A stretch of 64,000 nt of DNA from Cobetia amphilecti. Its GTDB lineage: Bacteria > Pseudomonadota > Gammaproteobacteria > Pseudomonadales > Halomonadaceae. Made by a program: the position numbers and the translations under genes. Each line of letters begins with the position of its first letter. Within the stretch, counting starts at the first letter, position 1. Shown piece by piece: positions 33,948 through 42,882 of the stretch. Under the pieces are notes generated by a model. It had not been told where the DNA came from. It searched no databases and saw nothing but the letters and a program-made list of their open reading frames with translations. Where the stretch lies: NCBI RefSeq assembly GCF_030010415.1, contig NZ_JASCSA010000003.1; one strand, 5' to 3'.

Positions 33948-35870
33948 TCAGCTGCCGAGGCGAGTCTCGATACTGGCGCGGATGCCGGCGGCATCCAGAC
34001 CGCAATCACGCAGCAGCTCGACCGGCTTGCCATGCTCGACGAAGCCATCCGGCAGCCCCAGCAGCAACATGGGTTGAGCCAGTCCCGCGTTCAGGTAGAG
34101 CTCGGCCACGCCGGCTCCCGCGCCCCCCGCGATGGCATTCTCTTCGACGGTCACGACCAGGTCGTGCTCCGCGGCGATCTCGAGCAATGCCTCACGGTCC
34201 AGCGGCTTGATGGAGCGCAGGTTGAAGTGGGTCGCATCCAGCGCCTCGGCGACCTCGGCCACCGGCGTATTCATGCTGCCCACGGCGACGATGGCGACAC
34301 GCACCTCGGGGCTGCCACTGATACGACGACGGTATTCCCCCTGGCCGATCGCCATTGGCGTCAGGTCGGCATCGGTGGCCACCCCCGGCCCGGTACCGCG
34401 CGGATAGCGCACCGCAGCCGGCCCGGGGTGGGCCAGTGCCGCGCTCAGCATGCCACGGCACTCGGCTTCATCGGCCGGCGCCATCAACACCAGCTCCGGC
34501 ACGCAGCGCAGGAACGACATGTCCAGGCTGCCGTGATGCGTCGGGCCGTCTTCGCCGACCAGACCGGCACGGTCGATGGCAAAGGTCACGTCCAGTTTCT
34601 GCACCGCGACATCGTGGATCAGCTGATCATAGCCACGCTGCAGGAAGGTGGAATAGATCGCCACCACCGGCTTCATGCCCTCACAGGCCATGCCCGCTGC
34701 CACTGTCACCGCGTGCTGCTCCGCGATGGCGACATCGTAGTAGCGATCAGGATATTCCTTCGAGAAGCGCACCAGATCCGAGCCTTCCCGCATGGCCGGC
34801 GTGATGCCGATGACGCGCGCATCCGCGGCGGCGGCGTCACACAGCCAGTTGCCGAAGACACTGCAGTATTTCTGCGGCCTGGGAGCCGGCGCGTCGGTGA
34901 CGGCAGGCGCCTGCTCGGCTGCCTGAGGCGCGGCCTTCTCGAGCTTGGTGATGGCGTGATAGCCGATCGGGTCACGCTCCGCCGGCAGGAAGCCCTTGCC
35001 CTTGCGCGTCACCACATGCAGGAACTGCGGGCCATCCAGATCACGCATGTTGCGCAACGTCTGCACCAGCGCCGGCAGGTCATGGCCGTCGATGGGGCCG
35101 ATGTAGTTGAAGCCCATCTCCTCGAACAGCGTCGCCGGGCTGATGAAGCCCTTCATGTGCTCTTCGGTACGCTTGGCAAGCTCCAGTGCACCCGGCAAGG
35201 GCGACAGCAGTCGCTTGCCGTTGGCGCGCATCTGGGTATACGGCTTGCTGGCCAGAATACGTGCCAGATAGCTTGCCAGGCCGCCGACGTTCTCGGAAAT
35301 CGACATCTCGTTGTCGTTGAGCACGACCAGCATATTGGCCTTCACGTGCCCGGCATGCGCCAGTGCCTCGAACGCCATGCCAGCCGTCAGGGCGCCATCG
35401 CCGATCACCGCACAGGCGCGCCGTGACTCACCCGCCGTGCGGGCGCCGAGCGCCATGCCCAGCGCCGCACTGATCGAGGTGCTGGAATGGCCCACCCCGA
35501 AGGTGTCGAACTCGCTCTCGGCACGCTTGGGGAAGGCAGACAGGCCGTTGTACTGGCGCATGCTGTACATGGCTTCACGACGACCGGTCAGAATCTTGTG
35601 CGGATAGGCCTGATGACCCACGTCCCACACCAGACGGTCATGGGGCGTTTCCAGCGCATGGTGGAGGGCCACGGTCAGCTCGACCACACCGAGCCCGGCA
35701 CCGAAGTGCCCGCCGGTACAGCCGACGCTGTACAGCAGGTAGGCGCGCAGTTCGTCAGCCAATTGGCGCAGCTGTGCCGCGCTCATGGCGCGCAGCGCTT
35801 GAGGTGTCTCGACCGCATCGAGCAGTGGCGTCGCGGGGCGCGCCTGAGGTATCTCGTCAAACAGCTTCAT
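33948..35870 (-). CDS. dxs: 1-deoxy-D-xylulose-5-phosphate synthase
   Basis: 640 residues. It holds the thiamine diphosphate motif (GDGALTAGMAFEALAHAG...NDNEMSIS), VGHQAYPHKILTGRR, and the transketolase C-terminal region PGPAAVRYPRGTG. It condenses pyruvate with glyceraldehyde 3-phosphate at the start of the MEP isoprenoid pathway. It is last in the xseB-ispA-dxs operon, 12 bp after ispA. Confidence 0.97.
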   Translation of the reverse strand: MKLFDEIPQARPATPLLDAVETPQALRAMSAAQLRQLADELRAYLLYSVGCTGGHFGAGLGVVELTVALHHALETPHDRLVWDVGHQAYPHKILTGRREAMYSMRQYNGLSAFPKRAESEFDTFGVGHSSTSISAALGMALGARTAGESRRACAVIGDGALTAGMAFEALAHAGHVKANMLVVLNDNEMSISENVGGLASYLARILASKPYTQMRANGKRLLSPLPGALELAKRTEEHMKGFISPATLFEEMGFNYIGPIDGHDLPALVQTLRNMRDLDGPQFLHVVTRKGKGFLPAERDPIGYHAITKLEKAAPQAAEQAPAVTDAPAPRPQKYCSVFGNWLCDAAAADARVIGITPAMREGSDLVRFSKEYPDRYYDVAIAEQHAVTVAAGMACEGMKPVVAIYSTFLQRGYDQLIHDVAVQKLDVTFAIDRAGLVGEDGPTHHGSLDMSFLRCVPELVLMAPADEAECRGMLSAALAHPGPAAVRYPRGTGPGVATDADLTPMAIGQGEYRRRISGSPEVRVAIVAVGSMNTPVAEVAEALDATHFNLRSIKPLDREALLEIAAEHDLVVTVEENAIAGGAGAGVAELYLNAGLAQPMLLLGLPDGFVEHGKPVELLRDCGLDAAGIRASIETRLGS

Positions 35871-35882
35871 AGGCGTCAGGAA

Positions 35883-36815
35883 TCAGTGGTCTCGCTCGAT
35901 CATGTAGCGCGCCAGCACCGCGAGTGGCTCTGCGGCCTCTCCCAACGGTGCCAGGGCATCCAGGGCCTCTTGCAGTAGCTGACCTGCTCGCTCTTGAGCA
36001 CCTTCGAGTCCAAGCAGCGAGGGATAGGTCGGCTTGTCGCGCGCAGCGTCAGCACCGGCCGTCTTGCCAAGCGTTGCGGTGTCGCCCGTCACGTCCAGGA
36101 TGTCATCCTGGATCTGGAAGGCCAGGCCGATAGCCGAAGCGTAGCGCTCCAGGGCAGCAAGACGCGAATCCTGCTCGTCGACTGCCACCAATCCGCCCAG
36201 ACGGACCGCGGCGCGAATCAGCGCGCCGGTCTTGTAGGCATGCATGCGTGACAGCGCCTCTACCTCGCGGAACTGCCCGACCGCCTCGAGATCCAGCGCC
36301 TGACCGGCTACCATCCCGCGCCGCCCGGAGGCCTCGGCCAGGGTACGCACCAGGGCAGGTGTCCGTACATGGCCGGTCGTCGCCATCACTTCGAAGGAGA
36401 GCGTCAACAGGGCATCGCCCGCGAGAATGGCGGTCGCCTCATCGAAGGCGCGATGCACGGTGGGACGGCCACGCCGCAGGTCGTCATCGTCCATGGCCGG
36501 CAGGTCATCATGGACCAGCGAATAGGCATGCACCAATTCGAGCGCCGCTGCCGCCGCGTCCAGCGCAGCGCGGTCAGCGGCCTCTTCATCGCAGCCCAGG
36601 GCACGACCCACCGCATACAGCAGCACGGGGCGCAGACGCTTGCCGCCACCCAGCACGCTGTAGCGCATGGCGTCCTCGAGACGCTCACTCACCGCCGCAC
36701 TGCCGGGAGTCAACAACGCCTCAAGCACGGCCTCACTGCGCGCCTGTCCAGAGCGGATCAGCTCGCTGGCCTGCGATGCAGTCGGCGTGACTTGCGTATT
36801 CAATCCACCTGACAT
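35883..36815 (-). CDS. ispA: Farnesyl diphosphate synthase
   Basis: 310 residues with both aspartate-rich motifs, DDLPAMDDDDLRRG (first) and FQIQDDILD (second), and GGGKRLRPVL for isopentenyl diphosphate binding. It makes geranyl and farnesyl diphosphate for quinone tails and undecaprenol. Its ATG overlaps the xseB TGA (TGATG), so it is translationally coupled. A GTG one codon earlier is possible. Confidence 0.96.
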   Translation of the reverse strand: MSGGLNTQVTPTASQASELIRSGQARSEAVLEALLTPGSAAVSERLEDAMRYSVLGGGKRLRPVLLYAVGRALGCDEEAADRAALDAAAAALELVHAYSLVHDDLPAMDDDDLRRGRPTVHRAFDEATAILAGDALLTLSFEVMATTGHVRTPALVRTLAEASGRRGMVAGQALDLEAVGQFREVEALSRMHAYKTGALIRAAVRLGGLVAVDEQDSRLAALERYASAIGLAFQIQDDILDVTGDTATLGKTAGADAARDKPTYPSLLGLEGAQERAGQLLQEALDALAPLGEAAEPLAVLARYMIERDH

Positions 36816-37099
36816 CACCAGTCCTTCTCCTCGTCCGCTTCACCCGCCATGCTGCCTGCGGCATCGGGCGCCGTAAACGCCGTGGGCGTCAGCGCACCTT
36901 CCGGGCCTTCCACCAATGCCTGCAGGCGCAACTCGGCGCTGTCGAGCCGCTGCTGCGCCTCGCGCGCCAGGCTCACGCCCTCTTCAAAAGCGCCCAGTGA
37001 CGCTTCCAGCGACATGTCGCCAGCTTCGAGCCGCGTCACCAACCCTTCAAGACGGGCCAGGGTGGCGGCGAAATCCTGTGGCACTTCCTTTTCGGCCAT
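36815..37099 (-). CDS. xseB: Exodeoxyribonuclease VII small subunit
   Basis: 94 residues, typical XseB length. It begins MAEKEVPQDFAATLARLEGL and continues with GVSLAREAQQRL, the XseB helical pair. The C-terminal Ala/Glu tail is an extra. It is the small regulatory subunit of exonuclease VII. It leads the xseB-ispA-dxs operon, divergent from serA across a 321-bp region in which no gene was seen. Confidence 0.93.
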   Translation of the reverse strand: MAEKEVPQDFAATLARLEGLVTRLEAGDMSLEASLGAFEEGVSLAREAQQRLDSAELRLQALVEGPEGALTPTAFTAPDAAGSMAGEADEEKDW

Positions 37100-37420
37100 G
37101 GGTGCTCTCGCTCATCCGACCGGGCGGGCCCGGTGTCTCTGTGTGGAGCGCCAGTATAACCCGAAGGGCTTCACGACGCTGCCCACCCCCTGCGCACGGA
37201 GGAAGAGTCACATCAAACGGCTGTGCTGTGAATTTTTCATGCCCGGCACGCGGACATTTCATCCGGAGGCCCCGTCGGCTGTGATATTCTTTGCTCCCCT
37301 GTTGACAGCACGCCCCGCTGTTTCTCTGGCATTTTCTTGAGGTGTGACACGCCAGCAGGTCATGAAAAAGACCAAACGAACAGAAACGCCGGCATGACCG
37401 GCGAGAGGGTTGATCCGACA

Positions 37421-38671
37421 ATGGCCAAGACGTCCCTGGACAAGAGCAAGATCAAGATTCTATTGCTCGAGGGTGTCCACCAATCCGCCGTGGATAATTT
37501 CCTCAACGCGGGTTACACCAACATCGAACTACTTCAGACCTCGCTGGCCGAGGAAGAACTGATCGAGAAGATCCGCGATGTGCACTTCATCGGCATTCGT
37601 TCCCGCACTCAGCTCAACGAGCGCGTGATCTCCGCTGCCGAGAAGCTCACCGCCATCGGCTGCTTCTGCATCGGCACCAACCAGGTCGACCTGGAAGCCG
37701 CACTGAAGCGCGGTATCCCCGTGTTCAACGCGCCCTACTCCAACACTCGCTCGGTCGCCGAGCTGGTACTGGCCGAAGCCATCATGCTGATGCGCGGCGT
37801 GCCGGAGAAGAGCGCCAAGGCACATCGTGGCCAGTGGATGAAATCCGCCAAGAACAGCCATGAAGTCCGCGGCAAGACGCTGGGCATCGTGGGCTACGGC
37901 AGCATCGGCTCCCAGCTGTCCGTGCTCAGCGAATCCCTGGGCCTCGACGTCATCTACTACGATGCCGTCACCAAGCTCGGCATGGGCAATGCCCGTCAGG
38001 TGGCAAGCCTGGAAGAGCTGCTGGCGCGCGCTGATATCGTCACGCTGCATGTGCCGGAAATCCCCTCCACCAAGTGGATGATGGGCAAGCAGCAGTTCGC
38101 GCTGATGAAGCAGAACAGCGTCTTCATCAATGCGGCACGCGGCACCACCGTCGTCATCGAAGACCTGGCCGAAGCCCTCTCCAGCGGCAAGCTGCTGGGC
38201 GCCGCCATCGACGTCTTCCCGGTAGAGCCGAAAGGCAACGGCGAAGAATTCGTGTCTCCGCTGCGCGAGTTCGACAATGTCATCCTGACGCCGCACGTCG
38301 GTGGCTCCACCATGGAAGCCCAGGAAAACATCGGTGTCGAAGTCGCCGAGAAGCTGGTGACCTACTCCGACAACGGCACCACCATCGGCTCGGTCAACTT
38401 CCCGGAAGTCGCCCTGCCGGCGCACCCGGAAAAGCACCGTCTGCTGCATATCCACGACAACGTCCCGGGCGTGCTGTCACGCATCAACCAGGTGCTGTCC
38501 GAGGAAGGCATCAACATCTCTGGCCAGTACCTGCAGACCAACAACACGGTCGGCTATGTGGTCATCGATGTCGACAAGGCCTACGGCAAGAAAGCGCTCG
38601 AAGCGCTCAAGACCGTCGACCATACCCTGCGTATCCGGACTCTCTACTCGGAAGCTGATTTCGAGAACTGA
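37421..38671 (+). CDS. serA: D-3-phosphoglycerate dehydrogenase
   Basis: 416 residues. NAD-binding GYGSIGSQLSVLSESLG, catalytic Arg/Glu/His region and a C-terminal ACT domain (HIHDNVPGVLSRINQVLSEE) that would give feedback inhibition by serine, as in E. coli SerA. First step of serine synthesis. ATG 37421 (MAKTSLDKSKIKILLLEG) fits the family; the upstream frame extension is not coding. Confidence 0.97.
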   Translation: MAKTSLDKSKIKILLLEGVHQSAVDNFLNAGYTNIELLQTSLAEEELIEKIRDVHFIGIRSRTQLNERVISAAEKLTAIGCFCIGTNQVDLEAALKRGIPVFNAPYSNTRSVAELVLAEAIMLMRGVPEKSAKAHRGQWMKSAKNSHEVRGKTLGIVGYGSIGSQLSVLSESLGLDVIYYDAVTKLGMGNARQVASLEELLARADIVTLHVPEIPSTKWMMGKQQFALMKQNSVFINAARGTTVVIEDLAEALSSGKLLGAAIDVFPVEPKGNGEEFVSPLREFDNVILTPHVGGSTMEAQENIGVEVAEKLVTYSDNGTTIGSVNFPEVALPAHPEKHRLLHIHDNVPGVLSRINQVLSEEGINISGQYLQTNNTVGYVVIDVDKAYGKKALEALKTVDHTLRIRTLYSEADFEN

Positions 38672-38716
38672 GTCCGTGCTCTGCTTCATGGCCGTGGAGC
38701 AGAGGGCAGGCAAATG

Positions 38717-38750
38717 AAAACGCCGCAGCCAGAAATGGCTGCGGCGTTTT
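38717..38750 (+). terminator. Terminator of serA
   Basis: Arms AAAACGCCGCAGCCA (38717-38731) and TGGCTGCGGCGTTTT (38736-38750), loop GAAA, with a T-run continuing to 38752. Confidence 0.94.
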
Positions 38751-38872
38751 TTGTTCCGGATTACCGAGCGCGTTGCTCGCCGCGCATTGCTTCCCACTCC
38801 CCTCTGACATGCCTCTGTCATGCCTCAGCCGGTTTCCCATAGACTGGCAATGCCGGGCCAAGACCAAGGGCG

Positions 38873-38888
38873 TGTTTCACGTGGAACA
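38873..38888. other. parS-like centromere site 1
   Basis: TGTTTCACGTGGAACA, whose complement TGTTCCACGTGAAACA is the known ParB-binding parS sequence, 16 of 16 bases. Confidence 0.9.
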
Positions 38889-38958
38889 TCTTGATTCCTC
38901 GTAAAACACCCTCTGAATCAGATAGTTGAGAACAGGCACCCAGTTGAAACTTCTTCTC

Positions 38959-39144
38959 TCAGCGCTCTGACAATGGCGTGCCAGCGACGGCCCAGTTTTC
39001 CGGCTCCACTTCCTGCAGCACCACCCAGACGGACTGCTCACGCACACCCAACACGCGAGCCGTCTCGCGCGTCAACGCCTCCACCAGCTCCCGCTTCTGT
39101 TCCTGTGTCTTGCCAGTCAGAAATTCCGCACGAATCATCGGCAT
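38959..39144 (-). CDS. 4-oxalocrotonate tautomerase family protein
   Basis: 61 residues. The catalytic Pro follows the initiator Met (MPMIRAEFL), and the rest follows the small tautomerase fold with RELVEALTRET. Acts as an enol-keto isomerase; the physiological substrate is unknown. AAGGAGAG lies upstream of the start. It is flanked on both sides by parS-like sites. Confidence 0.92.
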   Translation of the reverse strand: MPMIRAEFLTGKTQEQKRELVEALTRETARVLGVREQSVWVVLQEVEPENWAVAGTPLSER

Positions 39145-39280
39145 GGTTTTCTCTCCTTGTTGTTCAAATCTCTATTTTCTGCATGCCAGATCAGCCTGGC
39201 CAGCCGCCTTGCTCGCTATTGCCACAGCCGCTTTAAGGCGCTGTGGCCAATGGGCTCTCGCACATCGCTCCTGAAGCCAT

Positions 39281-39296
39281 TGTTCCACGTGAAACA
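39281..39296. other. parS-like centromere site 2
   Basis: TGTTCCACGTGAAACA, a 16 of 16 match to parS, about 400 bp from site 1. Confidence 0.9.
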
Positions 39297-39353
39297 TCTG
39301 CCGGCAGCAAAGAGCGCAGCCCAGCGATGTCACTCTGCGCCATAGGCTGGTAA

Positions 39354-39390
39354 AGAAATTGGCTGCTTTACGATAAAGCAGCCAATTTCT
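39354..39390 (-). terminator. Long perfect hairpin downstream of pyrC'
   Basis: 17-bp perfect arms AGAAATTGGCTGCTTTA (39354-39370) and its complement (39374-39390) with a 3-base loop; on the minus strand T-rich DNA follows. It terminates the pyrRBC' operon. Confidence 0.9.
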
Positions 39391-39463
39391 CTCCATACGT
39401 CATCCAAAAAATCGCTTGGCTATCAGTCTATTGGCGCGCTTTAGCCAAACATCTCAAGCATCA

Positions 39464-39479
39464 TGTTCCACGTGAAACT
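39464..39479. other. parS-like centromere site 3
   Basis: TGTTCCACGTGAAACT, 15 of 16 bases, four bases from the pyrC' stop codon. Confidence 0.82.
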
Positions 39480-39483
39480 CTGC

Positions 39484-40749
39484 TTAGGCGTAGCAGGAAT
39501 CACCCAGCAGCACCTCTTCGACGCGACCGTTCAACAGCATGCCAAGCAGCGGCGTGTTATGGCCGGCACTGACCAGCGTCTCGCTTGAGACACGCCATTC
39601 CTGTTCCATATCGATCACCGACAGATCACAATACTCGCCCACTTCCAGCATGCCGCCCTTGAGTCCGAAGCGTCTGGCACTGAACGTCAATGTCTCGATC
39701 AGGCGAGGCAGGCTGAGCAGCTCGGCCTCCACCAGCGCCAGCCCCAGCGGCAGCATGGTTTCCAGGCTGGTCATGCCGGGCTCGGATACTGCAAAGGGTG
39801 CGCTCTTGGCTGCGGCTTCATGGGGCAGATGATCACTGACGATGGCGTCGATGGTGCCATCGACCACACCGGCCCGCAGTGCATCACGGTCTGCCGCGCT
39901 GCGCAGTGGCGGCTCCAGATGGAAGTTGGCGTTGAAGCCTTCCAGCTGCTCATCGGTCCAGTGCAGTTGCGCCATCGACACATCCGCGCTGATATCCAGC
40001 CCTCTGGCCTTGGCATCACGTACCAGCTCGACGGCCCGTGCACTGGAGAGCAGCGACACATGCGCCCGTACGCCGGTCTGCTCGATCAACAGCAGCCACT
40101 GGGTCAGGGCGACCGTTTCGGCAGATTCCGGAATGCCGGCCAATCCGAGACGCGAGGCAATGGCGCCCTCATGGGCGCAGCCCTGCCCGGCCAAGGCGGC
40201 CTCCTGGGCCTGGAACACGACGGTGATATCAAAGGTCCGCGCGTACTCCAGACAGCGTCGCAGTACGCCGAGATCGCGTATCGGCTGGCGCAGGTTGGTC
40301 AGTGCCACACAGCCTGCGGACTTGAGCGCGGCCATATTGGCGAGCAGATCACCTTCCAGCCCCTGCGTCAGTGCCCCCAGCGGCGCAAGGCGCACCCCCG
40401 CCACATCACGCGCGCGGTCCAGCAGCGTACGAATATGCGAGGCGCTGTCGAGCACCGGGCTGGTGTCGGGCCGCGGCAGGATGGTCGCGTAGCCACCCGC
40501 CAGTGCGGCAGCCGACTCACTGACCAGGCTGCCCTTGTAGCGCGGGCCCGGGTCACGCAGGTGCGCGCCAAGATCGATGAAGGCCGGCGTGACCAGCTTG
40601 CCCGCCAGGTCATCGCGCTGCTCGGCGCTGAAGTCCGCCGGCGCTTCGCCGATCGCGATCAGGCGACCGCCGTCGAGGTGGAGGTCGTACTGGCCATCGC
40701 GGCCGTTGGTCGGGTCGATCACCCGTGCATTGATCAGGCTGCGTTTCAT
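39484..40749 (-). CDS. pyrC': Dihydroorotase-like protein, predicted inactive (PyrC')
   Basis: 421 residues with the amidohydrolase fold. The metal-binding HxH of active enzymes (D.HVHLREPG) is DLGAHLRDPG, so the first His is Gly (residue 61); the other motifs are also altered (GGYATILPRPDT). Such pseudo-dihydroorotases form the structural partner of aspartate carbamoyltransferase in Pseudomonas. The start overlaps the pyrB stop by 4 bp. A catalytic pyrC should exist elsewhere in the genome. Confidence 0.9.
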   Translation of the reverse strand: MKRSLINARVIDPTNGRDGQYDLHLDGGRLIAIGEAPADFSAEQRDDLAGKLVTPAFIDLGAHLRDPGPRYKGSLVSESAAALAGGYATILPRPDTSPVLDSASHIRTLLDRARDVAGVRLAPLGALTQGLEGDLLANMAALKSAGCVALTNLRQPIRDLGVLRRCLEYARTFDITVVFQAQEAALAGQGCAHEGAIASRLGLAGIPESAETVALTQWLLLIEQTGVRAHVSLLSSARAVELVRDAKARGLDISADVSMAQLHWTDEQLEGFNANFHLEPPLRSAADRDALRAGVVDGTIDAIVSDHLPHEAAAKSAPFAVSEPGMTSLETMLPLGLALVEAELLSLPRLIETLTFSARRFGLKGGMLEVGEYCDLSVIDMEQEWRVSSETLVSAGHNTPLLGMLLNGRVEEVLLGDSCYA

Positions 40750-41798
40750 GCGCCAGCTCCTCGTGAACGTTCACCCCTGCGCTCGGCGCGCGCCTTCATC
40801 TGTCCGGAGACCGCCATCGACAGCACCGCCATGCGCACCGCGATACCGTTGGTGACCTGATCGAGTATCAGAGAACGCGGGCCATCCGCGACGGCGGATT
40901 CGATCTCGACACCGCGGTTGATCGGCCCCGGATGCATCACCACGGCATCAGGATGCGCGTGTGCCAGGCTTTCGCGGGTCAGACCATAGCGGCGGTAGTA
41001 TTCCGATTCCGAGGGCAGCAGTGCGCCATCCATGCGCTCCTTCTGCAGGCGCAGCATGATGACGACATCGACATCCTTCAGCCCTGCTGCCAGCTCAGTG
41101 AAGACCTGGCAGCCCAGCGTCTCGACCCCGATAGGCAGCAACGTCTGCGGTGCGACCACCCGCACCTCCGCTGCGCCTAGCGTATTGAGCGCCTGAATCT
41201 GCGAGCGAGCGACGCGTGAATGCAGGATGTCACCGACGATCGCGACGCGCAGATTGGCGAACTCGCCCTTGTGGCGGCGGATGGTCAGCATGTCGAGCAT
41301 CGCCTGGGTCGGGTGCGCATGGCGACCGTCACCGGCATTGATGATCGCCACATGCGGCGTGATCTGGCTGGCGATGAAGTGCGCCGCACCGGAGTCGCCA
41401 TGACGCACCACGAAAGCATCCGCCTGCATGGCCTCGAGATTGACCAGGGTATCCATCAGCGACTCGCCCTTGGCGGCCGACGAGGTCTTGATGTCCAGAT
41501 TGAGCACATCCGCCGACAGGCGCTTGGCGGCCAGCTCGAAGGTGGCACGCGTGCGGGTCGAGTTCTCGAAGAACAGGTTGGCCACCGTGCGCCCGCGCAG
41601 CAACGGCACCTTCTTGACCTCGGCATCGCCGATACCACGGAAGTGATCGGCGGTGTCGAGAATCTCGGTCAGTACGCTGCGCGGCAGGCCTTCGATATCC
41701 AGAAAGTGGCGCAGCCGGCCCTGCTCATCCAGCTGGACCTGTGCCGGCGAGGCAGCCCGCACATCCGCACTGGCCTGCGAGAGATCAAACAGGTTCAT
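40746..41798 (-). CDS. pyrB: Aspartate carbamoyltransferase catalytic subunit
   Basis: 350 residues, longer than the usual 310 because of N- and C-terminal extensions seen in Pseudomonas-type class A enzymes. Carbamoyl phosphate motif FFENSTRTRATFE and aspartate-site HPGPINRG are present. Catalyses the first committed pyrimidine step. It overlaps pyrR by 4 bp and PyrC' by 4 bp, in one operon. Confidence 0.96.
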   Translation of the reverse strand: MNLFDLSQASADVRAASPAQVQLDEQGRLRHFLDIEGLPRSVLTEILDTADHFRGIGDAEVKKVPLLRGRTVANLFFENSTRTRATFELAAKRLSADVLNLDIKTSSAAKGESLMDTLVNLEAMQADAFVVRHGDSGAAHFIASQITPHVAIINAGDGRHAHPTQAMLDMLTIRRHKGEFANLRVAIVGDILHSRVARSQIQALNTLGAAEVRVVAPQTLLPIGVETLGCQVFTELAAGLKDVDVVIMLRLQKERMDGALLPSESEYYRRYGLTRESLAHAHPDAVVMHPGPINRGVEIESAVADGPRSLILDQVTNGIAVRMAVLSMAVSGQMKARAERRGERSRGAGA

Positions 41799-42343
41799 GC
41801 CGTCACCTCGCCGGTATCGACCAGTGTCAGGCGCAGGTTGTCGGGGCCTTCCAACTTGATGCGCTTGCCGGGCGCCAGCGCCAGGTTGGCGCCCAGGGCG
41901 TCCGGCTGCACCGGCAGCTCACGCCCCGGCAGCTCTACCAGGCAGGCCAGCAGCACGCGGCGCGGACGGCCATAATCGAACAGCTCATTGAGCGCCGCGC
42001 GCACGGTACGCCCGCTCATCAGCACATCGTCCACCAGCAGCAGATCGCGATTCTCGATATCCGGCAGCTGTGACCCCTGGCCGCCATCCGGCAGGCCCTT
42101 GTGGCCGAAGTCGTCGCGCCAGAAACCGATATCCAGTGTCGCGAGGGGCTCTTCCAGCCCCAGCCGCTCACGCAGTGCCTGGGCGACCCAGACACCGCCG
42201 GTATGAATGCCGACCGGAATCAGACGTTCACGATCGAGTTCACGGCGCTCGAACAGCAATTCGAGCTCCTCGGTCATGGCCTCGAGCAGTGCCTCGACCT
42301 CTGGCAGTGCCTCATGTTCTTCGTGCATCTCAGACTCTTGCAT
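41795..42343 (-). CDS. pyrR: PyrR: pyrimidine operon regulator / uracil phosphoribosyltransferase
   Basis: 182 residues of the PRTase fold with the PRPP loop LLLVDDVLMSGRTVRAAL. In Bacillus PyrR binds pyr mRNA and promotes termination; in Pseudomonas it is coupled with pyrB. The N-terminal acidic extension is of uncertain importance. A terminator-like hairpin 52 bp upstream might be a real attenuator. Confidence 0.92.
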   Translation of the reverse strand: MQESEMHEEHEALPEVEALLEAMTEELELLFERRELDRERLIPVGIHTGGVWVAQALRERLGLEEPLATLDIGFWRDDFGHKGLPDGGQGSQLPDIENRDLLLVDDVLMSGRTVRAALNELFDYGRPRRVLLACLVELPGRELPVQPDALGANLALAPGKRIKLEGPDNLRLTLVDTGEVTA

Positions 42344-42394
42344 GGATATCGCTTCCTATCTTCCCTGCCGGATGACGGCAAACAGACAAAAAAA

Positions 42395-42419
42395 ACCCGC
42401 TTCCGGAAAGGAAGCGGGT
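42395..42419 (-). terminator. Terminator of yqgE-ruvX or attenuator of pyrR
   Basis: ACCCGCTTCC-GGAAA-GGAAGCGGGT hairpin, followed on the minus strand by a run of eight T. It sits between ruvX and pyrR; either reading is possible. Confidence 0.85.
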
Positions 42420-42426
42420 GGAGTAT

Positions 42427-42882
42427 TCAGTAACCGACAAGGTCGCCCTCGCCTCGCTGGCTTGCAAACCAGCTCTCGAGAATCAGCTGAGCGGCGAGGC
42501 CGTCCACGCCATCATCGCGATAATTGCCGCGGTGGCCGCGCTCGCGCGCCAAGCCCTTGGCCGCCTTGGTGGAGCCGCGCTCGTCCCACATTTCCAGCGG
42601 CTTGCCGTAGCGGCCATACAGGCGCTTGCCGAACTTGCGGGCTCGGCTGCACATCAGTGTCTCGCTGCCGTCCAGCTCGAGCGGCAGGCCGACCACGAAC
42701 AGGTCGGGCTGCCATTCCTCGATCAGGCGATTGACGACATTCCAGTCCGGAATGCCGTCCCGCACATGCAGCGGCACCAGAGGCGTCGCGGTGCCGAGCA
42801 TCTCGGTACCCACCGCGACGCCGATGCGGCGCGTGCCGAAATCGAACGCCAGCGCCGTACGGCTGACTTGCCGCTCAGCCAT
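42427..42882 (-). CDS. ruvX: Holliday junction resolvase-like protein YqgF/RuvX
   Basis: 151 residues. RNase H-like fold with ALAFDFGTRRIGVAVG and DERGSTKAA and final DDGVDGLAAQLILESW, as in YqgF/RuvX. It processes the 5' end of 16S rRNA or resolves junctions. It overlaps yqgE by 8 bp. Confidence 0.95.
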   Translation of the reverse strand: MAERQVSRTALAFDFGTRRIGVAVGTEMLGTATPLVPLHVRDGIPDWNVVNRLIEEWQPDLFVVGLPLELDGSETLMCSRARKFGKRLYGRYGKPLEMWDERGSTKAAKGLARERGHRGNYRDDGVDGLAAQLILESWFASQRGEGDLVGY

